DNA of 64,000 nt from Rhytidiadelphus loreus (lineage: Eukaryota; Streptophyta; Bryopsida; Hypnales; Hylocomiaceae). Shown here one piece after another: positions 14,300-28,000 of the stretch (position 1 is its first letter; every line of letters starts with the position of its first letter). The notes below the pieces were generated by a model, which ran no database searches, was not told the origin of the DNA, and worked only from the letters and a program-made list of their open reading frames with translations. Where the stretch lies: assembly GCA_947034895.1 (NCBI GenBank), contig OX344763.1:27155025-27219024 (forward strand), read 5' to 3'. The position numbers and the translations under genes are program-made.

Positions 14300-14386
14300 A
14301 AATATTGAATTTCAAAAAAATATTGAATTTCAAAAAAAATATTGAATTTCACGAGAAAAAAAAGATTGAATTTCAAAAAATTTATG
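14300..14386. repeat. Short A-rich tandem repeat
   Basis: About four imperfect copies of a unit of roughly 20 bases containing ATTGAATTTC followed by an A run. It lies about 0.4 kb upstream of the next gene. Confidence 0.8.
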
Positions 14387-14800
14387 AATTAATAAAATTA
14401 GGAAATTTACTTTTATTTTGGCTGTGGCAACGGCACAGGGCACACTAGTAAAAATGAAATGAGTAAAATACTGTACTTTTGTGGATGTACAGATTGAAAA
14501 TAATTTCTATCCAATTTTTTTTTATTTACTTAGAAAAAGCCCTGTTCACACTTACGCTCACGAAGCCCTAGCGGTGATCTTTAGAATCGAGCTCATCGAC
14601 ATGGCCATGGTGTTGGCAACCTGTGGAGTCTGCGTTTGAATGGAAAGAGATTCGCTGTGATAGAGCAGCAGCGAGTGCGTTGATTGCGAGATCTTGTTCG
14701 TTTTTCATGGCGCTTCATCGGAAGTTGTGAACCGTGAAGGAAGGATTTCTTTCCGATCGAGGAGGATTGTTATTAGGGTTTGGCCGGGGAAACAGGGACG

Positions 14801-17749
14801 ATGTATCATCCTTCACGAGGCGGTGTTCGCGGAGGACGAGACCGTAAGATTTTTTTTCTTCTGTACCTCGTTTAGGGATTTTTGGTGATGTATTGATACC
14901 GCTGTGAGTGTCAAGGTTTGACGCTTCACGAAGTGAAAATGAAGCCGAAGTGAAGTGCGCGCATTGGCACAGTTAGGGCTACAAGAATCGCAGATGTTTC
15001 TGAGACTAATAGTGCTGTTAGTAGCGAACGGAATTCAGTTCAATGCTTTGTGAAATTGTGCAATTTTGTCATGTGTATCCTCTTCCTTATGACGAACCCA
15101 ACGTAGGGAGCGTCTAAGCTCTTTGATATGCGAGGAGAGGAGACTAGGTTTGGGGGAAGAACATATTTACAGGGAATACGCAAAGTCCGGGGTTACTCTT
15201 ATTCAAGGTGATTGACTCGGATGAGCGTTTGTGCTGGGATTTCTTGCAGAATTTAATTGGGATGATGTCAAAGGAGACAAGCATCGGGAGAATTATCTCG
15301 GCCACAGTCTCAAGGCTCCCGTCGGGCGATGGCAGAAAGGTAGGAACTCGCACCACCATAATCATACGTATTGTATACGTGGCATTGACCGCGCACTCCA
15401 AGTTTTAAATGGCTTAGCAATTCAAAATTGTGTTAAATGATTTGAGACTTCTTACAACTATTGATGATTAAAATTCCCACAAGAAAATTGATTCAAGGAT
15501 CGTTATTATGATGCATCTAGTGATGAAACTCCAGAATTTCATTAAAAACAAGTGTTTCCCCTTCATCACAAAATCCACAGCACATTGTTATTTTTGCTTG
15601 TGTAAGCAGTAAAAGTTGGCCATACAATGAAGTGTCTTACAACTCTACAATCGATGATTATATGGATGAAGTGCACAAGAAGGGAACCAGTTTTCTTGCA
15701 ATATGAACAGAAATTTCTCGCAACCATTCCCCGCGGTTGGAGTTCAATTAGTGTTTCTAGAAGGGCTTTGTGTGGTCAACGGCATATCCGCCCTAGCTGT
15801 TTTGATCAGCTGCCTATTCATAGTGTAATAACATGTGGTCTTACTGCATTCTTTGGTTTAATGGGAGCAGGCAAAGACCTTATGTGGTATGCGCGTGACG
15901 GAAAGCAATCGGCTGATGAGGCAGCTGTGTCGGCGCGAGAAGAAATCGAACGGGTTAAGCAAGAAGAAGAGGAAGCAATGCGGGTAATACATTGAAAGTC
16001 ACTTGGACCTTGTTTCAGTCTCATCCTAATGCGTTCGCATTCCTCCTAGCGGGATACAAATTAGTATACTACTTTTAAGCTTCTCAATGAATCTGGGTTT
16101 TTCGATCTTGTTGTTTCGGTATCACTGAACATTCCCTTTCCCTTTCTATTGTATCTTCTTATCCAGGAAGCTTTGGGTCTTGCCCCTCGACGGGATAAAC
16201 CCCGAGTAAACAGATTGGATAAGCGGGAGCAGGAGGAGTTGCTGAAGAGGAGTAAAACTGGTGAGGAGGTTGAGAAGCCCTACGCGCAAGGCGAGAGAGT
16301 ACAAGGGCTTGGATTTGCACCGTAAGTATCGTAATCTGACTCTCTTTAGCTCTGCATCAGCGGAGTTTTTGTTTCAACAGTTCTATCAGAAGTAGTGCTA
16401 AGTACTCAAGTAGAATCTGCTTCGCGCTGCTGCGGTTGGAATAAATTACTTCTGATATTTATTTTTGAATTTGTTGTCTAATGAATATTTGATTATGTCA
16501 GAGTAACCAAGTCGTTAGCGCCTGACAAGAAGGACCTCCTCCAACGTGAAGCAGCTCCAGAAGAGGAACGCCCTTTAGCCCAGATAATTTCTCCAGTTCA
16601 CATCAGAGGGGCAGAGAAAATGGATCAGGAGCCCGGAACTGATGCTGTAAAGGAAGACTCGAGACAAGTATCGGATGACCTTGATAAGAAACGGAAGAGA
16701 AAGGAAGAAAAGAGAGCTGCCAAGGAGCATCGTCGAGAAGAGAAAAGAGCTGCAAAGAAGGTAATGATTTCTCTAATTCGAATTATGCTGCTTCATGCTA
16801 ATCTGCATTCTTTCGTTCTCTAGGATGGATTGGAAAATAGTCTCCTTGTCCATTTTCTGGTCATGATGATTGTTTCAGGATCTATAGATTGGTATAGAAG
16901 TGGATGCTTGTGGTTGCTTTGTGTGATTGTGAAGGTTCTTCCGTTCTGAATTGTGAAAATTTGAGGATAGAGCAGCTAAAGCATGGCTTTAAGCATGTGG
17001 AATACATTGGTATTTGTGGTACTTATTGGTTTTTGCGCTTGCAGATGAGGCGAGAGAAACGGAGACGCCAAACTTCAACCAGCAGCGACGAGGATTTGGC
17101 AGATAAAAAAGTTTCAGGAACCAAACTTCGACGTCATGAGAGTGATAGCAGTGACGAGGACCATGGCCATACGATGAGGAGAAAAGATGCAAGAGCGAAT
17201 ACCCTGGGAGATAAGAGAAACACGACAATCCATGAGAGTGACAGCAGTGATGATGGAGCTCCACGCCCCAGTAGGAGGACTCGTGATGAAAGTCATGAAA
17301 ATATCCCAAACAGGCCGTCAACAACTAGGGTTGCACCTGGACGGAGGGATGAAAATTTGGGGAGGGATGCTCGGAATATCTACGATGATGACAGAACTGA
17401 GAAAAATGGACGAAGACCACATGACCGGACTGTGGAAGAACGAGAACATACGTATGGCAGGTCTCATGATAGTAGACCAAGACAGCGTCAAAAGCGTGAT
17501 GATAGGGAGAATAACGATAGAGATGGGAAGTATAGTGGGGCTTACAACAGAGAATTGACCAACTCAAGACGGAGACGTGATGAGGATAGTGATGAGGATA
17601 CCAGGAGAAGGCACAAAGGAGGTAATGACTTCAGAAGTCGGGATGAATTGAGCAGAAGAGAGGATATGCATCATAGTAAGGATGCCGGGAGTCATCGCAG
17701 GCGCTCACTATCTCCAGTTCGTAGGAAACCTAGACGGGACTCTGATTGA
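14801..17749 (+). CDS. MMTAG2: MMTAG2-like (multiple myeloma tumour-associated protein 2) nuclear protein, 6 exons
   Basis: Homologue of a conserved eukaryotic family (Pfam MMtag, 'kinase phosphorylation protein'), thought to be nuclear and RNA-linked; its biochemical role is unsettled. Exons: 14801-14843, 15250-15339, 15871-15983, 16167-16321, 16502-16760, 17045-17749; all GT-AG and in frame, 454 residues. The start is chosen because [14 protein letters not shown] is the family's typical N-terminus. Residues 15-60 carry the hallmark pieces [23 protein letters not shown] and WYARD, then a Glu/Arg-rich helix leading to EALGLAP and VQGLGFAP. The long last exon encodes an Arg/Asp/Ser-rich disordered tail with HESDSSD repeated twice (CK2-like acidic serine clusters) and an SR-like end ([11 protein letters not shown]), resembling splicing-associated proteins. 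The small first exon is easily missed by automatic annotation. Nothing looks broken. Function beyond the family label is inference. Confidence 0.9.
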
Positions 17750-20745
17750 TTTATACTTAATGGTTTTAAAACTCTCTGCTATAGTTGAAAATAGATATTT
17801 TCTGCCAAGATTGCCATATTCAACGTCCGTAGTGCGATTCTTCTTCTTGCTCGACTAAATTCTGTAGTTCTAAAGGAGTCTCTCGAATTCCCTTAGACAT
17901 TGCGGACACGAAGTGGCAAGACAAGATTCTCAGGAAAGTTTGTTTTTCTCAAGCATCACTGTGTTTTAATATATTCATTGCAAGTCAATTAGTGTAAGAG
18001 AATAAGTAAAGCAACTGCCTTTGTGCTCAGCGTAGTTTGCCACATCTCGGATCAGTCGTGCCAGTCCCAGTCCCGGTAAGGTAGACAGACCCATTATGGA
18101 CCAGTGCCCAATGTGGACCCAATTATGGACCCTTAGTCTAGTCTCTTGCATCCTGAAATTGCAGAGTGTGTTATTGGGGTTCAAAGGGTTGGAATTAGAA
18201 TTGTTGAAAAGTCACTATTTCATGAATTCAATGAAATACCACCATACAATGCTTCTAAACATGGCAAAAAAATTCCTGCATTATTCCACAATGTGAAGGG
18301 ATACTTTTGGATTGTTATTAGAACCATAGCATTTCTAAGGGCCCTTGTGTTGAACCCAATATCTTTTTGGATACTCCAATCTAACCATTTGATGGCAAAT
18401 CTTATGAGATGGGTTCGTGGCATCAACTTATCGTATTGAAGTCAACATTTTTCACTTCTGGTACATTATTACACCAAGGAAGTGGTAGATTGAAGTGTTG
18501 AAGCTAAAGGTTGTGTTAATGTGGTGAGTAACCTATAAATATTTCAATGATTAAAAATAATAGGGCATGGTTCCTATTGGCACATATTGTTCCTTTCTAT
18601 TAAGCTTATTAAGAGATTTATCTTACCAAGAAATATGGAAGCACGTGTCAATACTATGCTTTATCAAATTATGCTCCTAAATTGCATTTCTAATACTAAG
18701 AATAAAAATGATTCTTTTGGATACTTTACTTCAATTCAATTTTTGCATATCTTGTACTTGATTAGAATGTCTGGAAGAGATTTCAAAAACTTTCATTACA
18801 TAGATTGCTACATATAAATTGTAGTGTTGAATGTGGGGAAAAATGTTTTTTGCACCTTATGATACTAAGTCATTAGATTTAGAATGATCTTAACTTAAAC
18901 GTTTGCACTACAAATATTGAATTTGACAAAATCTCATCTTCCAAAATTGAATTGAGCATTGGAAATTTTTTGAAAAAAAGAGGAAAAAAATAAAAATACA
19001 ACCATAAAAGCATCATATGTATGGAAAGCATTGCACCACAAGTATAATGTGGAAGAAGAGTTTGTGTGACTTCTAGAAGATAAATCTCCTATATATCTTT
19101 GACACAATTCTTGTGCATTTCTCCTAGAAAAAAATATTAAAATAAATAACAATCACTTCCTTCTATATCTTGTGACAAGGCAAAAAAGTTGTATGCCATC
19201 TTCAACAGCAAGAAAACAAAGATGGATAGGACATATACAAAATGGGTTAATACAAAAATTCAAAATTGCCTTATCTATCATTTTTAGTGAAATTGCAAAT
19301 AAGTCTTGTGAAATGTTGAAAATATAGCCAAGGGCTATTTATCCTATTGTAGACAATGCATGGTAAGAGGTACTAAAGTATCCCTTTCGAGCTTGACCAA
19401 GATTTTACGAAGAGTTGCACACCTCAAACATTTTTCAATTAATTTTTTTGGAGGACAAATAGAAATCAAATTTAATCCATTTTGATTCATATCCATTTGA
19501 CTATTTTGGAATTAGATATGAATGTTGGAATGGCACAATGCTCTCAAAGTGCGTCCAATATTCAATACGTATTATTGTGCTAAAAGGGTACTTAAGATGG
19601 ACACCCCCATTAGATGAGAATTAGGCCTTCGGGAGGGCCGTTTCAGGCTGGTTTCCGTTGTTGGGAACCAGCCTGTGCAGTCTGGATAAAAAATTTAATT
19701 AAAAAATTAAAATTTAATATTAAAATGAAGAATAAAAAAAAAATTCTTTTTTTTTGTACCTGCTAACGTGGTCATCTCTCGACCACGTCAGTGGGCTGCG
19801 TGGCAGAGTTCCCAACGCAGGGGAACGTCAAGGAACTCGCAGCCCTTAACTACTGCAAAAAATCATGTAATGGATATGCACCATTGACCCTAAACTGCCA
19901 TCTTCACTTGATGTAAATCTCTAAAATCAATTATGTACCTATGTAGAAAAAACTATTTTAGAATCAAAGTTTATTCCTTCATGACCTTTGCATACAATAT
20001 CAAAATGTCACGTTCTTTGGTGCATTGGAATCTCCTTTTAAATGTCAACAAGAAAATATGAAAAATTTGACCATTCTAATAATAGTAATAATGGTAACTA
20101 GCCACAAAAGCAAAAAGTGTTGGTTTGAAGGGTACCCACCTTATATAATGTAGATGCTTTAGCAACTCCAATGAGAGTGACTAGTAGGGGAAGGGGGAAA
20201 GGAGGAAGTATAGGGTTTGGGCTTGAAATTTTAGAAGATTCTAGGTTTAAAATAATTTCAGCTCAGAACGACACAAGAAGACTAATTTCACCCATGGTCC
20301 CCCTCAACAAATTGCACTCTTTTATTCACAAAAAATTTCCTTGAACTAAGTGGAGTGGATGGATTGCATGCCAACCCTTTACAAGGGAGCACTATAGGGC
20401 CAACTATTGCACCATTTCAAAATAAATTTCTATTTTTTGCTAGTTAAAAGTAGTCTATTTGGTCATAAATGTTTCATTTTTATATAAAATATGGATGAAG
20501 TTGCTGATAGTTGGATGAAAAATACATGAATATAATTGAAAAGTGTTTTTTGGTCCAAATGATGGATGCATGTATAGTGGCTCTCAATATGTTTTATATG
20601 CTCACAATAGTTGCCATAACTAATTGAAAAATTATAGATTTTCTAACAAAATTTAAACATGTAGTAAAAGTTTATACTATACATAAAATAAAATTATAAA
20701 AGTAAAATTTTATCAATCTCTATAAAATAAAATTTCAAAATTTTC
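17750..20745. other. AT-rich intergenic DNA
   Basis: The first 200-300 bases are probably the 3' end of the MMTAG2-like transcript. The rest is AT-rich with no credible gene. It includes a GC-richer insertion at about 19610-19850, listed separately. Confidence 0.6.
19610..19850. repeat. GC-richer repeat related to the 63.1-kb and 23.0-kb elements
   Basis: A GC-richer left part containing CGGGAGGGCCGTTTCAGG is followed by an A/T-rich middle and a right part with a CGTGGTC/GACCACG hairpin and ending in CTCGCAGCCC. The same layout (GC-rich head, A-rich middle, CACGT hairpin, CAGCC-type end) is seen at 63066-63372 and, split by a retrotransposon, at 23035-29500. Borders are approximate. Confidence 0.5.
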
Positions 20746-21665
20746 TTAATCCCTAAAGTCCCATTGTCCCCTCGGGGAACAATTTGGAATTTGGGCAGGT
20801 TCCTATGGGCTGAAATTTTACCCTAATTTTTTAAAACTTTTTTTGAAGATAGAAAATCTAATAAGCTTTGTGGGAATATAATTTTTATTTCAATCCGTGC
20901 CCAAAAGCAAAAGTTATACCACAAAATGCCTAGAATTGAACTCGGCGGGCAGCACAAAAAATATTGCAAAAATTCAAAATAAATTATTATTATTTTTTTT
21001 CTCAAAGATTAGGTTTTCGTCTACATCTAAAGCTTTGATTCATTCCATTTTGATTAGTGATGTGAAAGTTACGAACAATCTTATTTTTCAGGCAATCTAA
21101 GCATCTTTTTGAAAAAATAACTTATAGGATTCATTTTGAGAATGCAATTTTCAAACTTTTTCAAACTTTTTTTTTTAAAAGGTTAAGTTTGCTTGCTAGA
21201 ACAATCTTGCCGTTGGGATTATTGTATTTCAATCCCATCTAAGAGCTATTATCAATTTAGTTTTTCTTTCAATCTTGGACCTACTTCTACTTGACAATTT
21301 TTTGAAGTATGAAAATCAAGTTTTATTTTTTGAAATTTTTTTCCTAGACTCTCAGCTCAATTTTTCAACACAGTAAATTTTTAATTCAAATCCCATAGTG
21401 CACATTTTTTACACAAATAGCAATCAAAGTCATCTAAAATTGCAGTCTAGTGTTCAAAAAAACTTCTTTTTTCAACTTTGAATGCTCATATCTCTCAATC
21501 TGTACGGTCAAACTTCATGAAATTTTTACTACATAATCTCAAACTAGTAAATTTCAAGATCCTATGGTTCAGTTAAAAAAAATCGTTTTTTTGGACAAAC
21601 GCAGTAGAAATGGCAGTTTTGAGTGGTTTTTGACAGAAAAATGGCCTTGGGACTTTTGGGGTTAA
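20746..21665. mobile_element. Non-autonomous element with terminal inverted repeats, 920 bp (copy A)
   Basis: The left end TTAATCCCTAAAGTCCCA and the reverse complement of the right end, TTAACCCCAAAAGTCCCA, match at 15 of 18 positions. The interior is AT-rich and non-coding. Its subterminal blocks (GAAGATAGAAAATCTAATAAG and CAGTAGAAATGGCAGTTTTG) recur near 42.2-44.3, 44.6-45.4 and 62.5-62.8 kb, so this is a multicopy family. The superfamily is not clear. Confidence 0.7.
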
Positions 21666-23034
21666 ACAATATTTGATTTTAAGAAAATGTAATCAAATTT
21701 GTTGGTGGAAAAAAACTTTTAATGCAAGTCCAGATTCTTTAGTAAGTAGAATGAAATTTTTTTTTGGAATTTTAAAATTTTATTGAGTGAAATATTACTA
21801 ACTAAAATATGTCTTAAAATATTTATGTTTTTTATAATTTATTCCAAAAATCTTTATGGACATTTTGAAAAGTATGTAAAATATTCATATATTATTTTTC
21901 ATGATTTTTTTGAGATTTTTGGAGTAAATTATAAAAAAGAAAAATTATTTAGGGTCATATTTCAATCAATAAAATTTTAAAATTGATGAAATTTTAATTA
22001 CAAAATTCCAAAAAGAATTCTCATTCCCTTTCTTAAAAAGTTTTGAAAATTTTGTATTTGTGTTAAAAGTCTTTTTCACCAATAAATTTAATTTAATTTG
22101 AAACAATATCCAAATTTTATGTCAATTTTGTGAAAAATCATTTTTATACAAGTGTGTTACTTGTACCTCAAAGATGTTTAAAATTTGTTGAAAAAAAATT
22201 CCTCAATTAGTTATGGCAAATTTTTGATGTGTATGAAAACTAATGAAAGCTGAATGAAAGCTATTGTGGAATACAATGCTTCATCAAATTTGAAGTGATT
22301 GCCATTTTGAGCTTTTTTGCAAAAAGTAAAAAAAAATTGCTACATGTTGAATGCTTTCATTGTTGAAAGTTTAAAAGGTCTCACAAGTTTTTATTGTAAG
22401 AACACACTACACTAATTTGTCTTAACAGTATGTAGTGGAATTTGTACTACCACAAAATTTTATTTTGGTTCAAATTGGTCTAATGTAGGCAACACTCAAG
22501 AAGTTTTTTGAATTTTCTTGGCTATTTTCTTTCAATTTCGAAATTGAACCATTTTTTTTCTTATTTTTTCAAAATAGAAATATTTGAATGATGTTTTCAA
22601 AAATTGCAACTAGTTTTTATTTTCCCAATTCCACCGGTTAACTTTGAATTGGCTACCATTTCTTCCCAAATATGAATATTTTAACCTATACTTATTCAAA
22701 ATAGTGTGATTTTGATAAATTAGTCATACATACTATATCAATTGAAAATGAAAGAACTCTCAAAAAGAGTGCTATCCATTCAAAGAAAAAACATAGGTGA
22801 GTCTGAATAGTCGTCTTTGGAGGAGTGCCCTTTTTGTGAAGATGAAAGCCTACTTCACCTATAAATAAGGTAGGGTGCTCTAAAAGTGACCACTAACACA
22901 AAGGTACATTTTGCTTTCTTCAATGTACCAATAATGTACATTTCAAGGAGGTGGACGCTTTAGTGACCACTGCATTTCAACTTCAAAAATTCATAACTAA
23001 TTTCACGAAGATCCAAAAAATATGCATTACATGT
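21666..23034. other. AT-rich intergenic DNA
   Basis: No coding signal seen. Near 22868 lies the word TAAGGTAGGGTGCTCTAAAAG, similar to the ends of the small elements at 30.6, 38.5 and 39.2 kb. A likely mate for it was not found. Confidence 0.5.
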
Positions 23035-23209
23035 GATTTGGAGTCTTCGGGAGACCATTTCAAGCCTGTTCCCATCACTATTCTCCCCATGGTGAAGGAA
23101 CGGCTGGCTATTAGAAGAAAAAAAATCCAAAAAAATTCAAAAAAATTAATTAATTAATTCTTTAAATGCAAAAAAAGGTTGAATTTTTTTTCATGGCAAC
23201 CTGTTAGTC

Positions 23210-23527
23210 TGTTACGAATACCGGGTAGTCGTAACAGCTGGACTAGGATGGTTAAGGGAGCAAGGGTGCTTGGCTTAGCGGTTACGGTAGTTATGGGAGG
23301 AAGATGGAACCTTCGTGCTACTTAAGGCTTGTGTTTGGGGTATTTCCCTTATGCGGTATTTTGTAATGCAAAGGAATGATTAATCTAATTAGACTAAGAT
23401 TATCAATGTGGCTATGAATCCACTTGTTGTTTGTTTGGTATTCTATTTGTGTCATCTTTGTAGGTTTTGAAGGTTATATGATGGTTTGCGATCGAAGTGT
23501 TGGCCGTTGAATTACTGATCCATGACA
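23210..23527 (+). repeat. 5' LTR of the chromovirus
   Basis: 318 bp bounded by TG and CA. It aligns without gaps to 29065-29382 with three substitutions: T/C near 23251, G/T near 23271 and A/G near 23495. Confidence 0.95.
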
Positions 23528-23995
23528 TAATACCGCATCCCAATCGGTCACTGCTCTGGTCGTGACTTTGTCGGGATCGATGAAGGAGTCGCAGTTGGTT
23601 ACGAGACTATAGTTGGTGACGAGACTACCGATGATGGTTTAGGGAATTGAGATTGCCGATGAGGGCAATCGGGCCTGTCGACGAGGCTGATTTCGAACAA
23701 TCAAGCCTACCAAATCGGGACTGATGGAGGTTTCGAGGTTGGTTCCGGGCAACGGACGGTAGCAGGGGCCTGGAGCTTTACGAATCGAGGCTGATGAGGG
23801 TTTCAAGGCTGATTTCGGGAAAAGGAAGGTTCGACTGTAGCTAGGGCCTGTAGCGATAATTTTGGTATTCCTCAAAACGATCGTGCTGCTGCCGGGTAAC
23901 TACGGTGGGCCAATCATGAGGAAATTGCTGAAGCTAAAGGTCGGAGGTCAATTGCTTGGAATCTGTGATTTCCGTATTTCTCGCAGGCAAGTTGT

Positions 23996-25010
23996 TTGAG
24001 CGGTTACAGTTGGTTGTGTGGGATGGATCAACAAGGAGTGGTGGAGCCCGAAAGCCTTCCGACCTCAGGGGAAGTGGGACCGGATTGGGCAGCTCTCATC
24101 CAAAAACAGGTACAACATGTTCTACAAGCAGCGATTCCACACATTGTCAAGCAGATTACCGAGCAGGCAGCTGCAGGACCGCAATTGGGGTCGACTTCGA
24201 ATGTGGAACCGAGGAACATGAGATTCGATGACGGAGTTCGGGAATCAAAAGTGGCGGATCCAGAGAGGTTTTCGAGGAAGAAGGGCAATGAAGTGTACCG
24301 TTGGTTTGCACAACTAAGACTGGTGTTCCGAGGGAAGCCACGAACATATCATTCTGATGCAGACAAAGTGGCGTTTGCACTCTCATATATGGCAGGAGCT
24401 GCACAAAATTGGGCCATGCCCCTCCTGCACGCACTTGACGAGGGAAGAGAGCACGAGTTATTGGAAGATTATGCTGCATTTAGAGAGGCAGTTATTGGTG
24501 TTTACGGTGATCTTGATCGACGAGGCAACGCTGCGGCAAATCGATTGGAATGAGTCTAGTTTGATAGAACGATTTCGCAATGGACTCAAGGATGAGATTC
24601 TAGACTCAGTCGCTACTACAGAGACCCAACCAAGCTAGTTGCTTGAGTGGATGGCGATGGCATCTCGTATCGATGAACGACTTTGGAGTCGACGGCAAAC
24701 TCGTCGACCATCAATGGACTCTCCAAATGTTAAAGCTTTCCTTCCTCAAGACCCAACAGGAAAATTTCAGTTGCAATCTGTGACCTCAGGGCCGGTACCT
24801 ATGGAACTTGGGGCAGTTCGTGGGCCTCCAGCTCTTGCAAAGACGACGGCTGAAAGGCTTGAATACCAATGGCAAGGTCGATGTTGGGGTTGTGGCGAGC
24901 TCGGTCACATACAAGCAAAGTGCCCTACCAATCCATCTCGACCCTTATCACTTGCAGCAACAATGGAATCGGGAAGCTCGATCTCGGGAAAAGGTGCAGC
25001 CCAAGACTGA
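23996..25010 (+). pseudogene. gag of the chromovirus, disrupted
   Basis: Capsid-type protein. The first in-frame ATG is at 24023. The capsid core is readable through WFAQLRLVFRG and MAGAAQNWAM, then the frame hits a stop at 24551-24553. The continuation (IDWNESSLIERFRNGLKDEI) starts in another frame only a few bases earlier, so a stretch of the middle capsid seems to have been lost in a frame-changing deletion. A TAG at 24636-24638 interrupts it again. The zinc knuckle CWGCGELGHIQAKC, a CX2CX4HX4C motif that binds nucleic acid, follows near 24883. The frame closes at 25008-25010. Confidence 0.88.
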
Positions 25011-25099
25011 GTGATGTGATTTAGTACCCGGGCACGATTCAGAGTGCAGCAGCTACAATACCGATACCAAGAGGAAGATTATTCCAAGACAGTTCTCTC

Positions 25100-28000
25100 A
25101 TTAAATTTCCAAAAGCCCAAGAGGGCATGTCTAGTTCTCTTTATTTGCGTGCTATCGACCCAGATGCACATCTTGCATTGGATGCTAAGATCAACTCCCT
25201 TCCTGCTCTCACCTTGATAGATTCGGGAGCAACAGGTGTTTATGCATCCCATGTTTGCGGAGCAATGCAAGGCTATTATAAGACCTAAAGTCAAGCCACG
25301 GGAGGTTCGGGTGATTGATGGACGAATTATTAATTCGGGCCTTATTACACACCAAGCTCAAGTGGAGCTCATCATTGGAAGTCATCGGGAAATGTTATTA
25401 GCAGATATCACCAATACGGGACGATATTCTTGCATTTTGGGTATTCCCTGGCTTATTAGCCACGATCCAACAATTCGGTGGTCACAACGGGAGGTCCTGT
25501 TTGACTCTCCTTATTGCCACCGTAATTGCATTGGTCGTCAAGGGCTGATTATAGCAAAGAAAATAAAGAATGATCCCGAGGATCCGGACGACATTGATCA
25601 AGTGCCAATTTTGACAGGAACAAATAACAATGAGTTTGGAAATCAAGGCTACAACGATGGAGAAGATGACTCCACCGATGGACTTGAAGCATCAGAATTG
25701 GATCCAGCCCAAGGAATTGCTGAAGCCTTGGAGCCACGATCTGGAAAGAAATGGGAAGTGTCGGGCTTAGAGGTACCAGACTCGTCCCAAGGAACCGATG
25801 GAAGTCCTACGTTGGGGTCTGATCGAGAAGTGTTGACGTTCGAGACAACGGGGTCATCTCATGGAATTTGTTTGGAGAATGGGGTCGGCATGGTGATGCA
25901 AATGGCATCTAGGAAAGCAGACACCAATGATAAACTCAAGGACATTAAAATAACGGATTCAAATTCATCAAACTTAGTGGCATCCCGGCATGCCTTTGTC
26001 TCAGCCGAGGCCTTTTAATTATCTGCTAAAGAAGCGGAAATTTATGCTTTAGAAATTTCAGAATGTAGTAGTATGGTTGGGGTTCCAGAGCCTTTGGGTA
26101 CCTCAATTCCGTTCGAATACCATGACTTGCGAGGGGCTTTTAGCGAGGAGGCTTCAAATGAATTGCCAAACCATGGCATGTCGGACATGAAGGTCGAATT
26201 TAAGGAAGGGCAGGAGCCACGTAACACTGGCTTGAGACCTATGTCTCCCATGGAATTATAGGAGCTTCGAAGATATTTAGAAGAAAATTTGGGAAAGGGG
26301 TGGATCCAAAGGTCAAAATCCCCAGTTTCGGCACCAATAGTATTTGCTCGGAAAAAGGATGGTTCCATTAGGGTATGTGTGGACTATCGTAACCTTAATA
26401 AAGTCACAATAAAAAATCGTTATCCTCTTCCTTTGATCCCGGAGCTTACCGATTGTTTAGTGGGAGCAAAGATATTCACTAAGTTGGACATACAACAAGC
26501 TTATCATCGAGTTCGCATGGCGTTGGGCCATGAATTTAAAACGGCTTTCAAGACACGCTACGGCCTTTTCGAATATTTGGTAATGCCTTTCGGATTAACA
26601 AATGCTCCAGCTCAGTTTCAATCACATATGCAGAATATCTTTGGTGATCTTTTAGATATTTTAGTGGTTATATATTTAGATGATATTCTTATTTTCTCAA
26701 AAAATTTGGACGAACATCACCAAGTTGTTCGCGAAGTGTTACAGCGGCTACAAGAGAATGGATTGTATGCTAAAGAATCAAAGTGTGAGTTTCATCGTCA
26801 ATCCGTTGAATTTTTGGGAATGACAGTTTCAGCAAAGGGACTCGAGATGTGCCGTGTTAAAGTTCAAACTATTCAAGAATGGCCGATTCCGACCTCGGTG
26901 AAGGAAGTTCAAGCTTTCTTTGGATTCGCAAACTTCTACCGCAGGTTCATAGATGACTATTTGAAGGTAGCTATGCCTCTCATAGCATTGACACGGAAGA
27001 ATCAACATTTTTTATGGACACCCGAGGTGGATCTCGCATTCAAAGATCTTCAATCCAAATTTATTCAAGCACCAATACTAGTTCATCCCAACTTTGAACG
27101 ACCGTTTGTTGTTGAGACCGATGCCTCTGACATGGCAACAAGTGCAATTCTTTCACAGTATGGGGAGGACGGTTATTTACATCCATGTGCATATCGAAGT
27201 TCAAAAATGTCTCCTGCAGAACAAAACTACGATATTTATGATAAAGAACTTCTCAGTGTGGTGTTAGCATTTCAAGACTGGCGGGTGTATTTGGAGGGAT
27301 CTCCGCATCACATTCAAGTAATTTCCGACCATAAGAATTTAGAATATTTCCTCACCACTAAGCAATTAAATAGACGACAAGCTCGATGGTCAGAATTTTT
27401 GTTTGCATTTGACTTTGAAATACAACATCGGTTGGGCTCCTTGAATGGAAGAGCCGATGCCCTTTCTAGAAGAATTGATCTCATGGAGGGAAAAAGTCAA
27501 GAACAACGACCTCTCTTAAGGTTGGCAGCTATGGAATCTTGTCAATTAGTTTGGGACGATGATCGCATCTTTAAACGTTTAAAGGTTACTATTGCGGAAG
27601 ATTCAATGCTTCAACCAGTCCTTGCAATTTTTAATAAGGACTCGCATCAAATTTCAGAGGATATTTGCCGACGACTTCAAGCATATACCTTTAATGATGG
27701 TGTCCTCTGATTTCAAGACCGTATATATGTACCTGAGGATGAGGAGCTACAACGGCAAATTCTTCGGTCCAGACACAACGCTCCAGCTGCAGGTCACCAG
27801 GGACGAGCAAAGACTTTAGAATTGGTCACAAGAAGTTTCTATTGGCCTACTCTCCGACGGTATGTTCATTGCTACGTTGACAGCTGTGATATTTGTCAAC
27901 ATTCTAAACCAACGCACCATGCACGTTATGGGCTCATGCAACCCATTCCAACTGCTCATGCACCATGGAAACATATTTATGCTGATTTTATAGTAAAGCT

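Larger units (their letters stand above)
10245..14800. other. AT-rich spacer between ABCC and MMTAG2-like genes
   Basis: The first few hundred bases should include the ABCC 3' untranslated region, but no single polyadenylation signal stands out. The rest is AT-rich with microsatellites. No open frame resembles a protein family. The last 250 bases before 14801 are more GC-rich and probably contain the promoter and leader of the next gene. Confidence 0.7.

Noticed and set aside
23528..23545. Possible tRNA primer-binding site after the 5' LTR of the chromovirus
   Set aside because: The sequence does not start with TGG and matches the initiator tRNA complement poorly, so I do not annotate it.
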